Positions 24,551-35,804 of a stretch of 64,000 nucleotides of DNA are shown here, piece by piece. How positions within the stretch are numbered: the stretch's first letter is position 1; every line of letters begins with the position of its first letter. The position numbers and the translations under genes are program-made. The DNA is taken from positions 1 to 64,000 of the forward strand of contig JAURVB010014462.1 of assembly GCA_033002965.1 (NCBI GenBank), given 5' to 3'. This DNA comes from Piper betle (Eukaryota; Streptophyta; Magnoliopsida; Piperales; Piperaceae). The notes under the pieces were generated by a model that saw nothing but the letters and a program-made list of their open reading frames with translations, did no database searches and was not told the DNA's origin.

Positions 24551-25480
24551 CCAAGGGTGTTCAAAGTTGAATTAACTTCAATTTGTACCTCAACTACTTT
24601 AAAGTCGGTGCTTGCTTAACACATAGTAAATATTTTTGTTATGTTTCTCCAAAACAAAGTATATAAAATTGAATTTTAGATATTTATGCATAATTATAAA
24701 AATTGGAATTAGATGTTGAATCGGATCGGAAGGGATTCATGGCTGGTCGAGTCAATTTTTCTAAAGCTCGTGACCGACTTGTTTATGATTTTAACGAGTT
24801 CGAGTTTTATTCGGTCCGCGTCGGGTTTTTACAATTTTGAGTTTGAGTTGGGTTACTTAAAAAACGATGGAACTGAGCTCGACCTGAGCCTATATAAAAG
24901 CAAAAGTTGAGCCATTTTGAATTTTTGATTAAGGTTTGAGATCGGGGAAGGAGCAATGGTGGTTGGGGAGAAGTTGTGGCGGTTGGTGGCCGGCGACCAT
25001 CGACGAGCAGCGATGGGTGACAGGCGGTGACGGGCAGTGACAGGCGACGGGTGGCGACGGGCAATGATAGGCGATAGGCGACGGCAAGGAATGGGTGACA
25101 GGTAGCAATGGGCGACGATGAGTGACGCCGGGCAACAAGCAATGACCGGGGGGGACGTTTTTTGTTGTTCATTTTTTTCGTAAAATGAGAAATCTTTCCC
25201 TCCTTATCCTATGGATTTTATTATTTTTGTTTATATTTTTATAATCTTACATTTTTTATCTTGTCATCTAACATTGTACTCTTTGCAACAAGGCACGGGC
25301 AATGGGGGACAGTGGGTGATGAATAAGTATAGTGATGGGCAACCTACTCGCGATAGGCAGCATTGGGCGACGACAGGCGATAGGCAACGACAACAATGGG
25401 GATTTTTTTTGTCGTTCATTTTTTTCCATAAAAATGAGAAATCTCTCCCTTCTTAATTCTTATTCTAGATAGTAGTATGG
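24551..25480. mobile_element. Possible hAT-like element with GGGCGA-rich repeats
   Basis: Starts near AAGGGTGTTCAAAGTTGAAT, like the ends of plant hAT elements, and carries TCGAGTT-rich text (24720-24860). Irregular short repeats of a GGCGACGGGCAATGA type follow at 24990-25150 and 25290-25400. The ends are not defined and no target duplication was found. Confidence 0.25.
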
Positions 25481-26057
25481 ATTTCATTATTTTTGTGTCT
25501 ATTTTTTTATAATGGTTGGCCTCACTAGAATGCCCTAAAACAACAATGCGCTAATAGATACTTATATATTTCTGATGACTGAATGAGTGCTACTAGAAGT
25601 TTACAATGACTGAATTAGTTCAAATAGCAATGAGTCTAGTGACAGACTTCTTCTCATAGGCTATTGATGAGTATGAATTGCAAGTGTATGTTCGAACTAC
25701 CTGTTGATGTCTTGATGAGTTTGAAGTTTAAATTGCAAAGTAATGTGTGCTACTGATAGTAATGAGTAATGATTGCAATGAGTTAGCTGCTAATTTTTTA
25801 TCCCTCATATACATCAAATGTTTGCATGTGCCTAGCGGCAGGCCACAGCAATACTAATTAGTATTGCTAGTTATTTTGTAATTTGTATGATGGTCATTAT
25901 TATGAGTTGGAAAATACTAATAGGGGTCTATTTAATCATTATTATGTGTTGGAAAATGTTAATTAAATGTATTAGAAATGTACACCATAATAATTATGTA
26001 GGTTGGAAAGTGAAATTTTTGTATATTAGTATGTTGTATGGGAAATTGGGAATAGTA
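25481..26057. other. AT-rich spacer
   Basis: No supported gene, RNA or repeat boundary was seen. Confidence 0.5.
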
Positions 26058-26304
26058 AATGTCTGCTAAGTTTATGCTGAGTCGAATCGAGTTGAGTTAC
26101 GAATTGATTTGATTCACAAGTCAAACTTCTCTCGAGTCGACTTGAATCGAGTTTTATTAAACTCAAGACTGACTCATATAGAAACAAGTCGATTTGGTTT
26201 GATAATTTCAGGTTACCGAGTTAGGTTATTTTATCATCGAGTTCAAGTTGAGCTAAGCCGAGTTCTTAAAACTCGCGAGTTAACTCGAACCGGGAACATC
26301 CTTA
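26058..26304. mobile_element. Short hAT-family deletion derivative (candidate)
   Basis: Rich in TCGAGTTGAGTT-type text. The left end (TCTGCTAAGTTTATG) resembles the right end of the element at 40755-42335 read in reverse (GCTGCTAAACGAG). The right end, read in reverse (GTTCGAGTTAACTCGCGAG), resembles that element's left end (GAGCGAGCTAACTCGTGAG). No target duplication was found. Confidence 0.35.
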
Positions 26305-27002
26305 CAAGTCATTGAATCGAACCGATTTATTAAAAATCAATTTACTTAAATCAATCAAAATCGATGGGTTATTAGTTATATAATATGTCATTTTGATGTT
26401 ACAGTGCATATTATATTTTATTTTATTTTTTTATTTTTTAAAATTATTTAAAATTAGTTATTATTTTTTACTGGAGTCGGAGTCGAACCAACTTTTAACT
26501 ATTAGAATGCCACCGACCATTTCTTTCTCCCAATTCTATCTCCTCGATCGCCGGCAGTGCTGCCCCTGCCCAGCTCGCTCTGCTTCCCTACCCCCCCGCC
26601 AGCCCTACCACCCCATTGTCGCACCCCCTGCCACCCCCGCAAGGGCACTACCTCGACTTCGGCGAGTGCAACAACTACCTTAAGGGCGTCATCACCGACA
26701 TCATCCACGACCCCGACCTAAGCCTCTCCGTGCCGTCCCCCGCTCCAACCCCCACTGCCCCCCATCCCCATCATTCGCCTCCCCCCCCCCCCCACACTGC
26801 CGCCCCCCCACCCCATCCTCCCCCAACGCCGTCACCCTCACCGACTCGCCCGACTCTGAGCCGAACCAACTCAGGATCAATCAAATCAGAATCGGCTTGA
26901 CTCGACCGACTCCTAGTGATTATCCCTTTTTAACTTGGTTTTCCACCGAGCCTTGTTTACTCGACCAATTCCAAGTGAAATCGGCCAAGTTTTGCAACAG
27001 AG
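26305..27002 (-). mobile_element. Degenerate hAT-like element with C-rich core
   Basis: Its right end, read on the minus strand, is CTGTTGCAAAACTTGGCCGA followed by TTTCACTTGG, like the left end of the element at 34540 (CTGTTGCATGAATCGGCCGA). It carries the ACTCGAGTC-type module (26370-26500, minus) and a C-rich core (26560-26860) whose long open frames reflect composition. The left boundary and target duplication are not secure. Confidence 0.4.
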
Positions 27003-27541
27003 CATTTATGTATGATTTATGAGAAATTTAAATATTTTTTTCAATAAAAAATTTGATCTATTAATAGTTATGAATATGAAGCAAAATTTTCGTGCATGTA
27101 TTATTTTACGCACAAGTGAGATATTTTAATTCTTCCAAAAAATTTAACATAAATTTATTAATGAATGTCATAGCTCAACAATGAATACCAACAGCTAAAC
27201 TTGAAACTACTACAGAAGGGATGAATCTCAACTCGAACTCAAAGACGAAAGAGGCGGCTCTGAGCCAAAGAAAACTTAGCTCGATTTGCTCTTTAACAAG
27301 TTGCTAGTTGCCACAATCAGGAGGGTAAAACAAAGCCTTCAACAAGTAACTGCAATGGATATTTAGTGACAGGAAAAGCCCAAAAGAAATATACATCCTT
27401 CCATGTTATAATATCAGATAGAACCATTTTCAGTAAATAATGGTTAGTGAAGAACACTATACCAAATCCGACTTGTGTAAAAGACAGCTCAATTCTCAAG
27501 CCGTGTATATACGGGAAATTTTTATAAGAAAGGTGGGTTGT

Positions 27542-30500
27542 TTACAGTTGAGGTCCAAGGGCCATTCTGCTCATGAACTGATGATAGGCAGCGGCTGCAT
27601 TGGTTACAGGAAGATCAGACTCCAAAGGAAGCTCATTGGGTTCTCCTTTGGGCATCATCAAACCCCACTCATTTAGTTTCCTCAAAGGCTGCTGATGTTG
27701 GTGCTGTTGCTGCCCCAAGTAAGGATGAGGCATTGGAAAACCAGGAAGCTTCCCATTATTTGCAGAGCCCAATCCAGCCGTGGCAATGCTAGAGAGATTG
27801 GCTTGGCCCATCCCAAACGAGTAGCCGGGGATGGGAGCAGCCATCTGTGTTCTTCCATGCATGTTGAATGCACTGAAGACAGGGGACGGGTCAAACATAC
27901 GCAAACTTCCATGAGTTTGGGATGGCTCAGCTCTAGGGACAAAGGGAGAAGATGATGCAGGTGCAGCACTCGACACCGACGGTATCGAGTTAATATGACT
28001 GCTATTCCTGGCAGTAGGAACATCATGGTTGTGTTTCCCCTCATATGTGGTGATCACAGATTTCAGGTCATGTGATGCCCTCTCAACATGCTTTCTAACA
28101 ATACATCCCGCATTGGTGCACTTGTAATAACTCCTAAATCATGCAAAAACCACAAGCTTAAGCTAGAGAGCAATATGAACATGTTTCACCAAAGTCCAAC
28201 ACAACTACATTTGTTGATTAATAATCTCATCTATTTGAATTAGAACAAGAAAAATGCATCAATACCTTGGATTTGGGTTGCCTTTAACGACTTTTTGCCC
28301 ATATTTGCGCCAGCGATAACCATCATCAAGTATATCCACTTCACTGGTTGTTTGTACTACTACTCTTGGTTCCCGGATAGCTCTCGTTGCACCAGTTATT
28401 TCTGATACGCAAACATCAAGCTTCCTGCAACAATATCACCATAGATGTGTGCTGTGAGATGCAGTAAATATAGATTGTTACCATAAGCAAATGCATTAGG
28501 TACGGCAAACAACCTCCGCTTGGATTCCGATTCCTCTTCTTCACCCTCACATCCAAGAGACACACTTGCATTTGTTGCCCGGTCATCATCATCATTTTCG
28601 TTAGACATGGTAGATGATACATCTCTTGCTTCAGCAGTTTCCACGCCACCTGGTCCATGTATAGAAAGTGAAGGATCACAAAATTCACCAGACGCTGATC
28701 CAGAGGGGCCTTTATTTGTTCCATCATTCATCATCCAATCGACCCTACCATTTGAGATGCCATGCTGACCAAGGGTCCACGAGGCCTCTTCTCCTTCCAA
28801 ACTCAGCTGCATTACACTGTTGTCACCCTCATCCAGGGTCTGATAAGATCCAACAACAGAGTGACGGTTTGGTGTTGGTTTTGGATGATTATGTGCTCCC
28901 TTATAGATGATTTCAGTAACATGACCCTCATGGGAGCGTTCCACTTTTTTCTTTACTGGGCAATTCATGTGCGTGCACTTGTAATAGCTTCGAGGAAACT
29001 CGCTTCCTTTAACCTGCTTTTGGCCATACTTGCGCCAATTATATCCATCCTCAGCCAGGGCTCCTACAAACTGAGAAGAGAACTCTCCTTTCTGGTCTCC
29101 ATCATCTTCATCATCAAATGGTGGAGAATTGCCGACATTGTTCACATCGTTTTGTGGAATAGTTGACGCAGTTATATCCTTGCTGGAAGGTGTGGTTTGC
29201 ATACTTTGCAGAGAACAAAATTCATGGTCATTCTGAGAATAAGTTTTTGTGGTTGATAGATTTTGATTAGGAATTTGGCCAGCGGATTGAACTGAGACTT
29301 CAATGCTCGGCAGGCATTGATGGTGGGCGGTCAGACCAGCAGCTATCTGCAAGATACAAATAAGGAGTCTTTGCAAGACTGAATTCATAAACGGAATGAA
29401 AACATCAGAGAAGCAGAATATTCTGTACACCCAAGAATGGTATTCCATTGTCATTTTATCTCAAATTGCAACTCCAAACTTTAATTGCAGCAACAAAATC
29501 ATGAGATAACTTACTCTATTTTCACCATTAGTAAAGCACAGGGAGCTTGATTCCGGTGGGGGTCTAAAAGCAAAGGGCGCTGGAGCAACAGCAAGAGAAG
29601 AGTCTTTGCCCTTTTCAACAGCATATGAGCTGGCCAACAGACCCCCATCTTTAAATGGCCCAAAGGGAAATTTGCCTGTCGTCGGGGATTGCTGTGTCTG
29701 CAAGCTCAGATGTAGATATGGTAAGCATGGTTTCACAAGTCACCTGTTAGTATTTATATTTATCAACGAAACAATTGAGGGAAAAAAACTGTCCTCATCA
29801 TTCTAAAGTTCTTGATACAGAAAAATGGCAATTTAACAGTGGAAAAAAAACAAAAACCAGAACAAAAAGGTTCGGCAATGAGCGTACTCCTTTAAGCGCA
29901 ATCAGAATTTCACATCACACCGTCAAATCATCATAGAATTACAAGTTTCCTTTGCAAACGAAAGAAAGCCCTCTCTTTTCACCTCCTTTTTAACGTTACA
30001 AGACATGATTCTAGAAACCCATAAATCCTTTGGTGGAGCGCAATGCAGGTCACACAGCCAATACCTCCAACCAAGGATATAATCAACTCCACATACAACA
30101 ACAGGTCAACTACATCCTCGAATTGATAATGCTCGAACGAACAATAAACACTATCACAAACACCAGAAAGGGAAAGGATCCAGGACAAAAATCTAACCAG
30201 GGAATTGGAAAGAAACACAGGAGACTCCAACAACGTGGTTGGACTAAGCCCCGGTGGAATTGTGAGATAAGGAGATCGAACGCTTGGGGACTGCAAGCTC
30301 GTCGATCTGATGCTATCTGTATCGAGTTTAGGAGCATTAAACCCTGTCCTTGCCGCCATTCTCTCGGCAAGACTAGCACGCGAGGCAGGTTTTTGAGCAG
30401 AAACCACATCAGATTTTGAACAAGGGTCTCCAGATACCCCGTTTCTAGCTTCATGATCTTCCTTTGTAGGAGCAGTGATTCCCGCCTCACCTCCATTATC

Positions 30501-30673
30501 AGCTCTAGCATCTGTGAACAATGGCTTTGCGCTCAGATGGTGATTGGAGAAGAATGTTCTTGGGCTGGGATCAGAAGCACGCCACTCATCCATCACCAGC
30601 TCGTTTTCCCCCGCCCCACCCATTGGGAAGCACAATAATTGATTCAGGATTAGATTGAAAATCTGCAAGATTC
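27542..30673 (-). CDS. WRKY2: Group I WRKY transcription factor, AtWRKY2/34 type
   Basis: Nuclear DNA-binding regulator that recognises W-boxes. The coding exons are 30623-30198, 29697-29515, 29346-28514, 28424-28266 and 28133-27542 (2193 nt, 730 residues), all GT-AG and in frame; the first coding exon starts at 30673 after a TTTTCAG acceptor, so the leader is spliced. Residues about 111-154 carry the conserved Ser-Pro cluster ([20 protein letters not shown], then [11 protein letters not shown]), a MAP-kinase target region in this clade. WRKYGQK occurs at about 307-313 (N-terminal domain) and 519-525 (C-terminal domain), each followed by C-X4-C and HNH zinc ligands. A basic SKRRK stretch before the second domain is the likely nuclear signal. 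The intron after NPNPR in the second WRKY domain is at the conserved R-type position. No break is seen. The number 2 is by motif resemblance; the exact orthologue is not proven. Confidence 0.95.
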
Positions 30674-31840
30674 CTGAAAATGAAAGGAAATGGCTCATTT
30701 ATTGTATATGATTTTTAACGTAGTTAGAGAGAGTATCAAATACAAATACACTACCCAATCAGACTGCAAACTTGAAAGAAAAAAGAAATTGGAGGAAGAT
30801 AGCATGATTCAATAATCCATTTAAACCAGTAGAGAGTGTCATGATAATCCAAATCAAAACAAAGGCAGACGAGAAATCACAAGTACCAGATTTCTTTAAG
30901 AAATCCGAGGCAAATCAGCTGCAACATATACGCTTCCACAATCCGAAACGAATCTACCGACACAGGAAAGGTAAAAAGAGTGTTCAATTCCCAGAACAAG
31001 AACCAAGAAATCTCAATTCCAATCCCGATGCTCCCAAATCCACTCCTAATGCCACACAAATCAAACAATTTTTTTTTTAAAAAAATCTTTATTTCTGTTA
31101 AGAAAGAATAAATGCAGACAAAAATCAAAATGGCTAAAAAAAAATCCAAGCTTCGAGCCTTCCACCCAAGATCAATCCAAAGAATAAAAAAGAAAAAAGC
31201 ATCAATCACTGAGAAGCAAAAGAAAAAGCTTACCAATTTCTTCCCAGCGCCCATCAAAGCAGCCAAGCAACCAATCATTCTTCCAACAAGGACCACAACT
31301 CCCCTCCCCCTCCCAAAAGTAGGAAACAAGAGAGCCGGCACCGTCACCACCAAACAAACTAAAGAAGATGGGAAACCAAACAGTCCAAATTCGCGTCCTA
31401 TATAGCACAAACCAACCCGCAACAAGAAACCCAGGAAAGGAAACGAGCCACACAACAAAAGACCAGCAAAAGCCAACAACAGCAACAACCCGGAGGCATA
31501 AAAAGAAGGGAAAAGAAACAGAAAAAAGAATAGGACGAAGGGGCAGGGAGGGAGAGATAAGGAAAGAACGGTGCTTTACGAAGGGAATGGTTTGACTTGG
31601 GAGCGGGAAAGGATCGGTTGGAAGGGAGAGGGTGATCTCCTTGAGCAGGATTTGGAGACGCCTGCTGTAGACGCCCAAGGAGAAGCCCTTATGCTTGACC
31701 GTTGATGATGTTGATGATCCCCATCACCAACGGTCAGGGCTATGGACGTCTCTACGGGCGTTTGCAGAAGGCGTTTCCAAAAACTTTTCTTCTCCCTTCT
31801 CTCTTCTCTCTTCTCTCTCCTCTCTTTGTATCGTATCCTG
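30674..31840 (-). promoter_or_regulatory. Probable 5' leader with intron and upstream ORFs of the WRKY gene
   Basis: On the minus strand a GA-rich tract (about 31785-31835) is followed by a short ORF from 31724 (11 codons, ending in TAA). A longer ORF opens at 31678 (MGVYSRRLQILLKEITLS) and runs past a TTC/GTAAAG donor-like site near 31582. The coding exon begins after an acceptor at 30674-30675. A leader exon near 31.8-31.58 kb plus a leader intron would fit. Transcript evidence is needed for the exact limits. Confidence 0.35.
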
Positions 31841-32034
31841 GTTTGGCTTCTTCCTGTTTTCTTTCTTTTTGGTATCTTGTATTTTTTTGTACTGTAAATA
31901 CTATTTTATTTTATAAACAAATAAATAATAATGATATCAAAAATCGACTTTTATGGTGGCAAAAATCGACAAATTCCTCCGAATTGGTCATTTAAACCAG
32001 ATTATAAGGATTTTATTTTTAAAAAAATGTAAAT

Positions 32035-32690
32035 GGTCATGGTAAAAATCGATCTATAAATCGGCTAATTTTAGTATATCTTACCCGATTTGAGCTGATC
32101 CGTGAATCAGTTGATTTAAGCTGATTCTAGAAAATCAATTGATTTGAGTCGATTTTAGAGAATCGGTTGATTTGAGCCGGTTCAGGAGAATCAGCCAATT
32201 TTAGCAGATCCTACCCGATTTGAGCTAATTCGTAAATTGGCTGATTTGAGCCGATTTAGACGAGGATGGGGCAGGGGGAGGACCGGATGGCAACGGCAAG
32301 CGATGAGGCCGATTCGGAGGGAGACTAGAGAGGGGGTCGGCAACGGGGGTGGGCAAAGACGTAGGGGGCTACGGGGGAGGTGACATTGGCGAGGGTGAAG
32401 GAGGGGCAGCACGTCAGTAATCGGGGAGAGAGAATATGGGAAGGAAATGGTCGGTGGCATTATTAAAAGTTGACTCGACTCTAACTCGAATTAAAAATAA
32501 TAACTAATTTCAAATAATTCAAAAAAAAACCAAAAAATATGAAAAAAATATTATAAAATATAATATACACCATAATATCAAAATAACATATTCTATGACT
32601 AACAACTCATCAATTTTGATCGATTCAAATAAATCGATTATTGTCTAATTTTTAATAAATCGGTCTAATTTAATAACTCCTTATTAATTT
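32035..32690 (+). mobile_element. Degenerate hAT-like element with 28-bp subterminal repeats
   Basis: Near 32107-32190 a 28-bp unit (GAATCRGTTGATTTGAGCYG-type) is repeated about three times, followed by a G-rich core (32260-32440), the ACTCGA module (32457-32630) and GATTCAAATAAATCG text. This is the same order as in the elements at 11855 and 34540. Termini and target duplication are not secure. Confidence 0.4.
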
Positions 32691-34531
32691 GATTCAACGT
32701 CCAAATTTAATTTTGGTAACTATAACTATTTCAACTTGACAGCTTGACAAGATCTTTCTCCCCGCACAAAAAGGGCTTACCAGCCAATAGGCAAACAATT
32801 ATTAAATTAATTTTCTGGAAATTATATTGGATGAGTTTTAATTTCCAAGGATTGAAACCTATTCATTCATGGCTTATTCACCGATTTATGTGGAAGAAAT
32901 TCTCTCTCACACCCAGGTGATTCTGAGTTAATTTAGATGAATTTTAAATCCCACTAATTAAAACCAATTCATGGCTCCATAAAAATAAAAATCATATACT
33001 TTCTCCCGCGATTGAGAGTGGTTTTTTAGTAAATATTAAATTAGATTTATTTAAGTCAATTACCCTTGATTAATTTTTCCATGCTTTATTTTATTATCTC
33101 CTGTTACTGATATAAGAGTACCAACAGCATTCAAGCCCGGTTCCCAATTTAAATCACGTAGCTATGTTTTGTTTTGCATAATTTGAATTGTCCTTCTCAT
33201 TCAGCCGTCTTTTTAATTTAAAAGAGTTCATATTTAGCTTACATAGAAGTATCAAATGTTACTGCTGATACTAATTTCGCTCGATTAATAGCCCATAATT
33301 GGATCTTCTCTGACGATTTTAAGGGTTGACTTTTTAAAAGTAATTCTCCCTTAACAATCAATATAATATATATAACTAATTATTTTGCATTTTAGTGATC
33401 AATTTTTGTACTACAAGTAATTGATAATTCTTCTGAGCGAACTTGTTCTACTATGCATGAAGGATAATTATTGTCTTAAAGAGAGCATGTCTTGTTACTT
33501 ATTAATCCTTGCACTTAAGTATTGGTTCCACTGTTGCTTATGCTTGTGACCCAAAAGAGTACCTCTTGTACAAGTTATAAAATTATGAATAATAGATTGC
33601 TTACTGTTAGTTCGAGCTAAATCGGGTCATTCATTAAAATCTCATTGTCATATATTTTAAAACTAAATAAACCTACTTTTACCATCCAACGTTTCTTGTA
33701 ATCAAAGAGTCCATGACAGCAGCACAATCTTAGACTGATTATTTTAAATAATAAAAATAGTTGAATGAATTGGTTATTTAATTTTTTTTCTAAAAATCAA
33801 ATTGACTCAAACACATTATTCAATTCATTCCTTAAGAAATTTTAAATTAGATTGATTTCAAATTGATTGTCAGGTTTCCTTTCTCATGATGCTATATGTT
33901 GTAAAAGTTGAGAATCAATAATTGAATTCGTTTCTTGATAAAAATTTTATGCGATTGCATTCGAACAAATAATTGAATCAATTTTCTAACAAATTTGAAA
34001 TCAGCAAAAAAATAAATCCAATTCATGATTGGATCTCTAACTTGAAATGAAGAAAGTTCTTCTTTCTCATTCTCCTCGTTTTGTATCTTATTTAGATCAT
34101 TTTTTTCTTATCTTTAGCTTTCTCTTTATTTTATCTAGAACTTGCTGGGATTAAGTAATCATGTTCATTTTTTGACTTCTCCCATGAGATGTACCTATAA
34201 GTAGTGGAAATTTAGCTTTCTTATACGGAGAAATAGTCAAAAAAATATTTGTGGCTATTTAGACATGGTTAAGTCACGTAGTTTTCATGACTAAGGTTTG
34301 TCATGAATAAGTCAAGGTAAAACTATAAAATCTAGCCTGTCAAACCGGTGTTTTATGTCCGATTTGTTGTTACTTCGATCCAAGTAGTATGTGATTAGTC
34401 TGGTTTGATCAGTCTGGTACGATCTCTTGTACGGTATTATGGGCTTGGGCATTAGGCGTATCCACTGTTGAGTTGTTCTACTCTACCCCAATTACCAAGT
34501 TGGTGCGTGTATTTTTTGTTTGTGTAGAGTA
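32691..34531. other. AT-rich intergenic spacer
   Basis: Nothing supportable was seen: no exons, RNA genes or bounded elements. Confidence 0.5.
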
Positions 34532-34539
34532 GATTTAGG

Positions 34540-35796
34540 CACTGTTGCATGAATCGGCCGATTCCGAGTGGGATCCGCTGATTTGAATCGGATTGGTAGC
34601 GTGCTGATCCGATTTTGGGGCCGATTTGCCCTCGATTCCAGACCGAGTTAACTGCGATTTGGAATCGAGGTAAATCGGGAAGAATTGGTTTTTTTGGGTA
34701 AATTATTAAAATATCCTAGGTATGATATTTATTAAATTATTTAAGTATGGGTAAAATTAGAATTTTGATTTTAAAAACCTAAAGTTAACCTACTCCCCCA
34801 CTCTGCCGCTGAGCGTCCGCCCTCTGCCGTCGCATTTCCGCCCTCCGCTGTGCATCCCCGACTCTGGCCTCAACTCCGATCGGGTTGCCAACCTCGCCTT
34901 CGCCCTCGTAACCTCGCCTCTGACGTGTGGCCGGTCGACAATGCAGTGGCCGCGAGACTCGCCGCCGACCGGGCCACCAATTGGGCCTCCGACCGATTCG
35001 TGTAAAATTGGATTTTTTAAATTAAATCTGCAAATTATTGGCTATGCTTCAATTTTTGGCTGTGCTTCACAAACTTGGAATGAATTCACCTCAGCTCCGA
35101 CCGGATGTGCAAATTATTGGCTAGGCTTCGCAAATTTTTTCATTACTGATTTGGGATTCATGATCAAATTTATATGTCAAATTTTATGACATGTACTGTG
35201 CAAATGTGTATGTGCTGTGCAAATTCGTTGGTCAAATTTTTTACAAGTTACTATGTGATGTGCAAATTTGTATGTCAAATTTTTTGTGCAAAATTGTGTA
35301 TGTGCTATGCAAATTCGTAGTCTCTGATTTATGGTTCACTTTTCATTTCGAGGATTGTAGGTATGCTTGCTGATGAACCAGTAAAAACTGCTCACCGAGT
35401 TGTCTCAATCTCAGCTGCTAAGGGTGCAACACCAAGTGAATTCGTTCCAATCTCACTCGAGTTCAGGCTTTGATATATCTTGTTGTTATTATTTGATACA
35501 ACACAAATGATGATATATCAAATGTTATACTTATGACATTGAGGTATTGTGATGATAAATTGTGATGCTCTTTTATACTTATATTAAATTATAAATTTGT
35601 GTATTTATGTTCAAAAATTATATAATTATGTATTTCAGGTATTTATGTTATGAGTTGTTAAATTTTTGTATATGACAAATTTAGACCGATTCATCTGAAC
35701 CAATTCCTGACTGATTTAGACCGATTCCAATTCCGATTCTGACTCCCTCGAAAACCGATTCCGATTCCGATTCCGATTCCGATTTATGCAACCATG
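34540..35796. mobile_element. Non-autonomous hAT-type element with perfect 8-bp target duplication
   Basis: The ends CACTGTTGCATGAATCGG and, in reverse, CATGGTTGCATAAATCGG form imperfect terminal inverted repeats. GATTTAGG flanks both sides (34532-34539 and 35797-35804), the 8-bp duplication typical of hAT. The interior has a GC-rich block (34790-34990), a cluster of GTGCAAATT...GTCAAATTTTT repeats (35165-35330) and a CCGATT array at the right end. It encodes no transposase. Confidence 0.8.
35755..35784 (+). repeat. CCGATT hexamer array (5 units)
   Basis: Five perfect tandem units adjoining the right terminus of the hAT-type element; probably expanded subterminal motifs. Confidence 0.9.
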
Positions 35797-35804
35797 GATT
35801 TAGG

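Noticed and set aside
26616..26900. Pro/His-rich ORF
   Set aside because: Composition effect in the C-rich core of a hAT-like element; no start context, splice or domain support.
30841..31595. Lys/Asn-rich ORFs on the plus strand
   Set aside because: They lie in the probable leader intron of the minus-strand WRKY gene and have no recognisable content.
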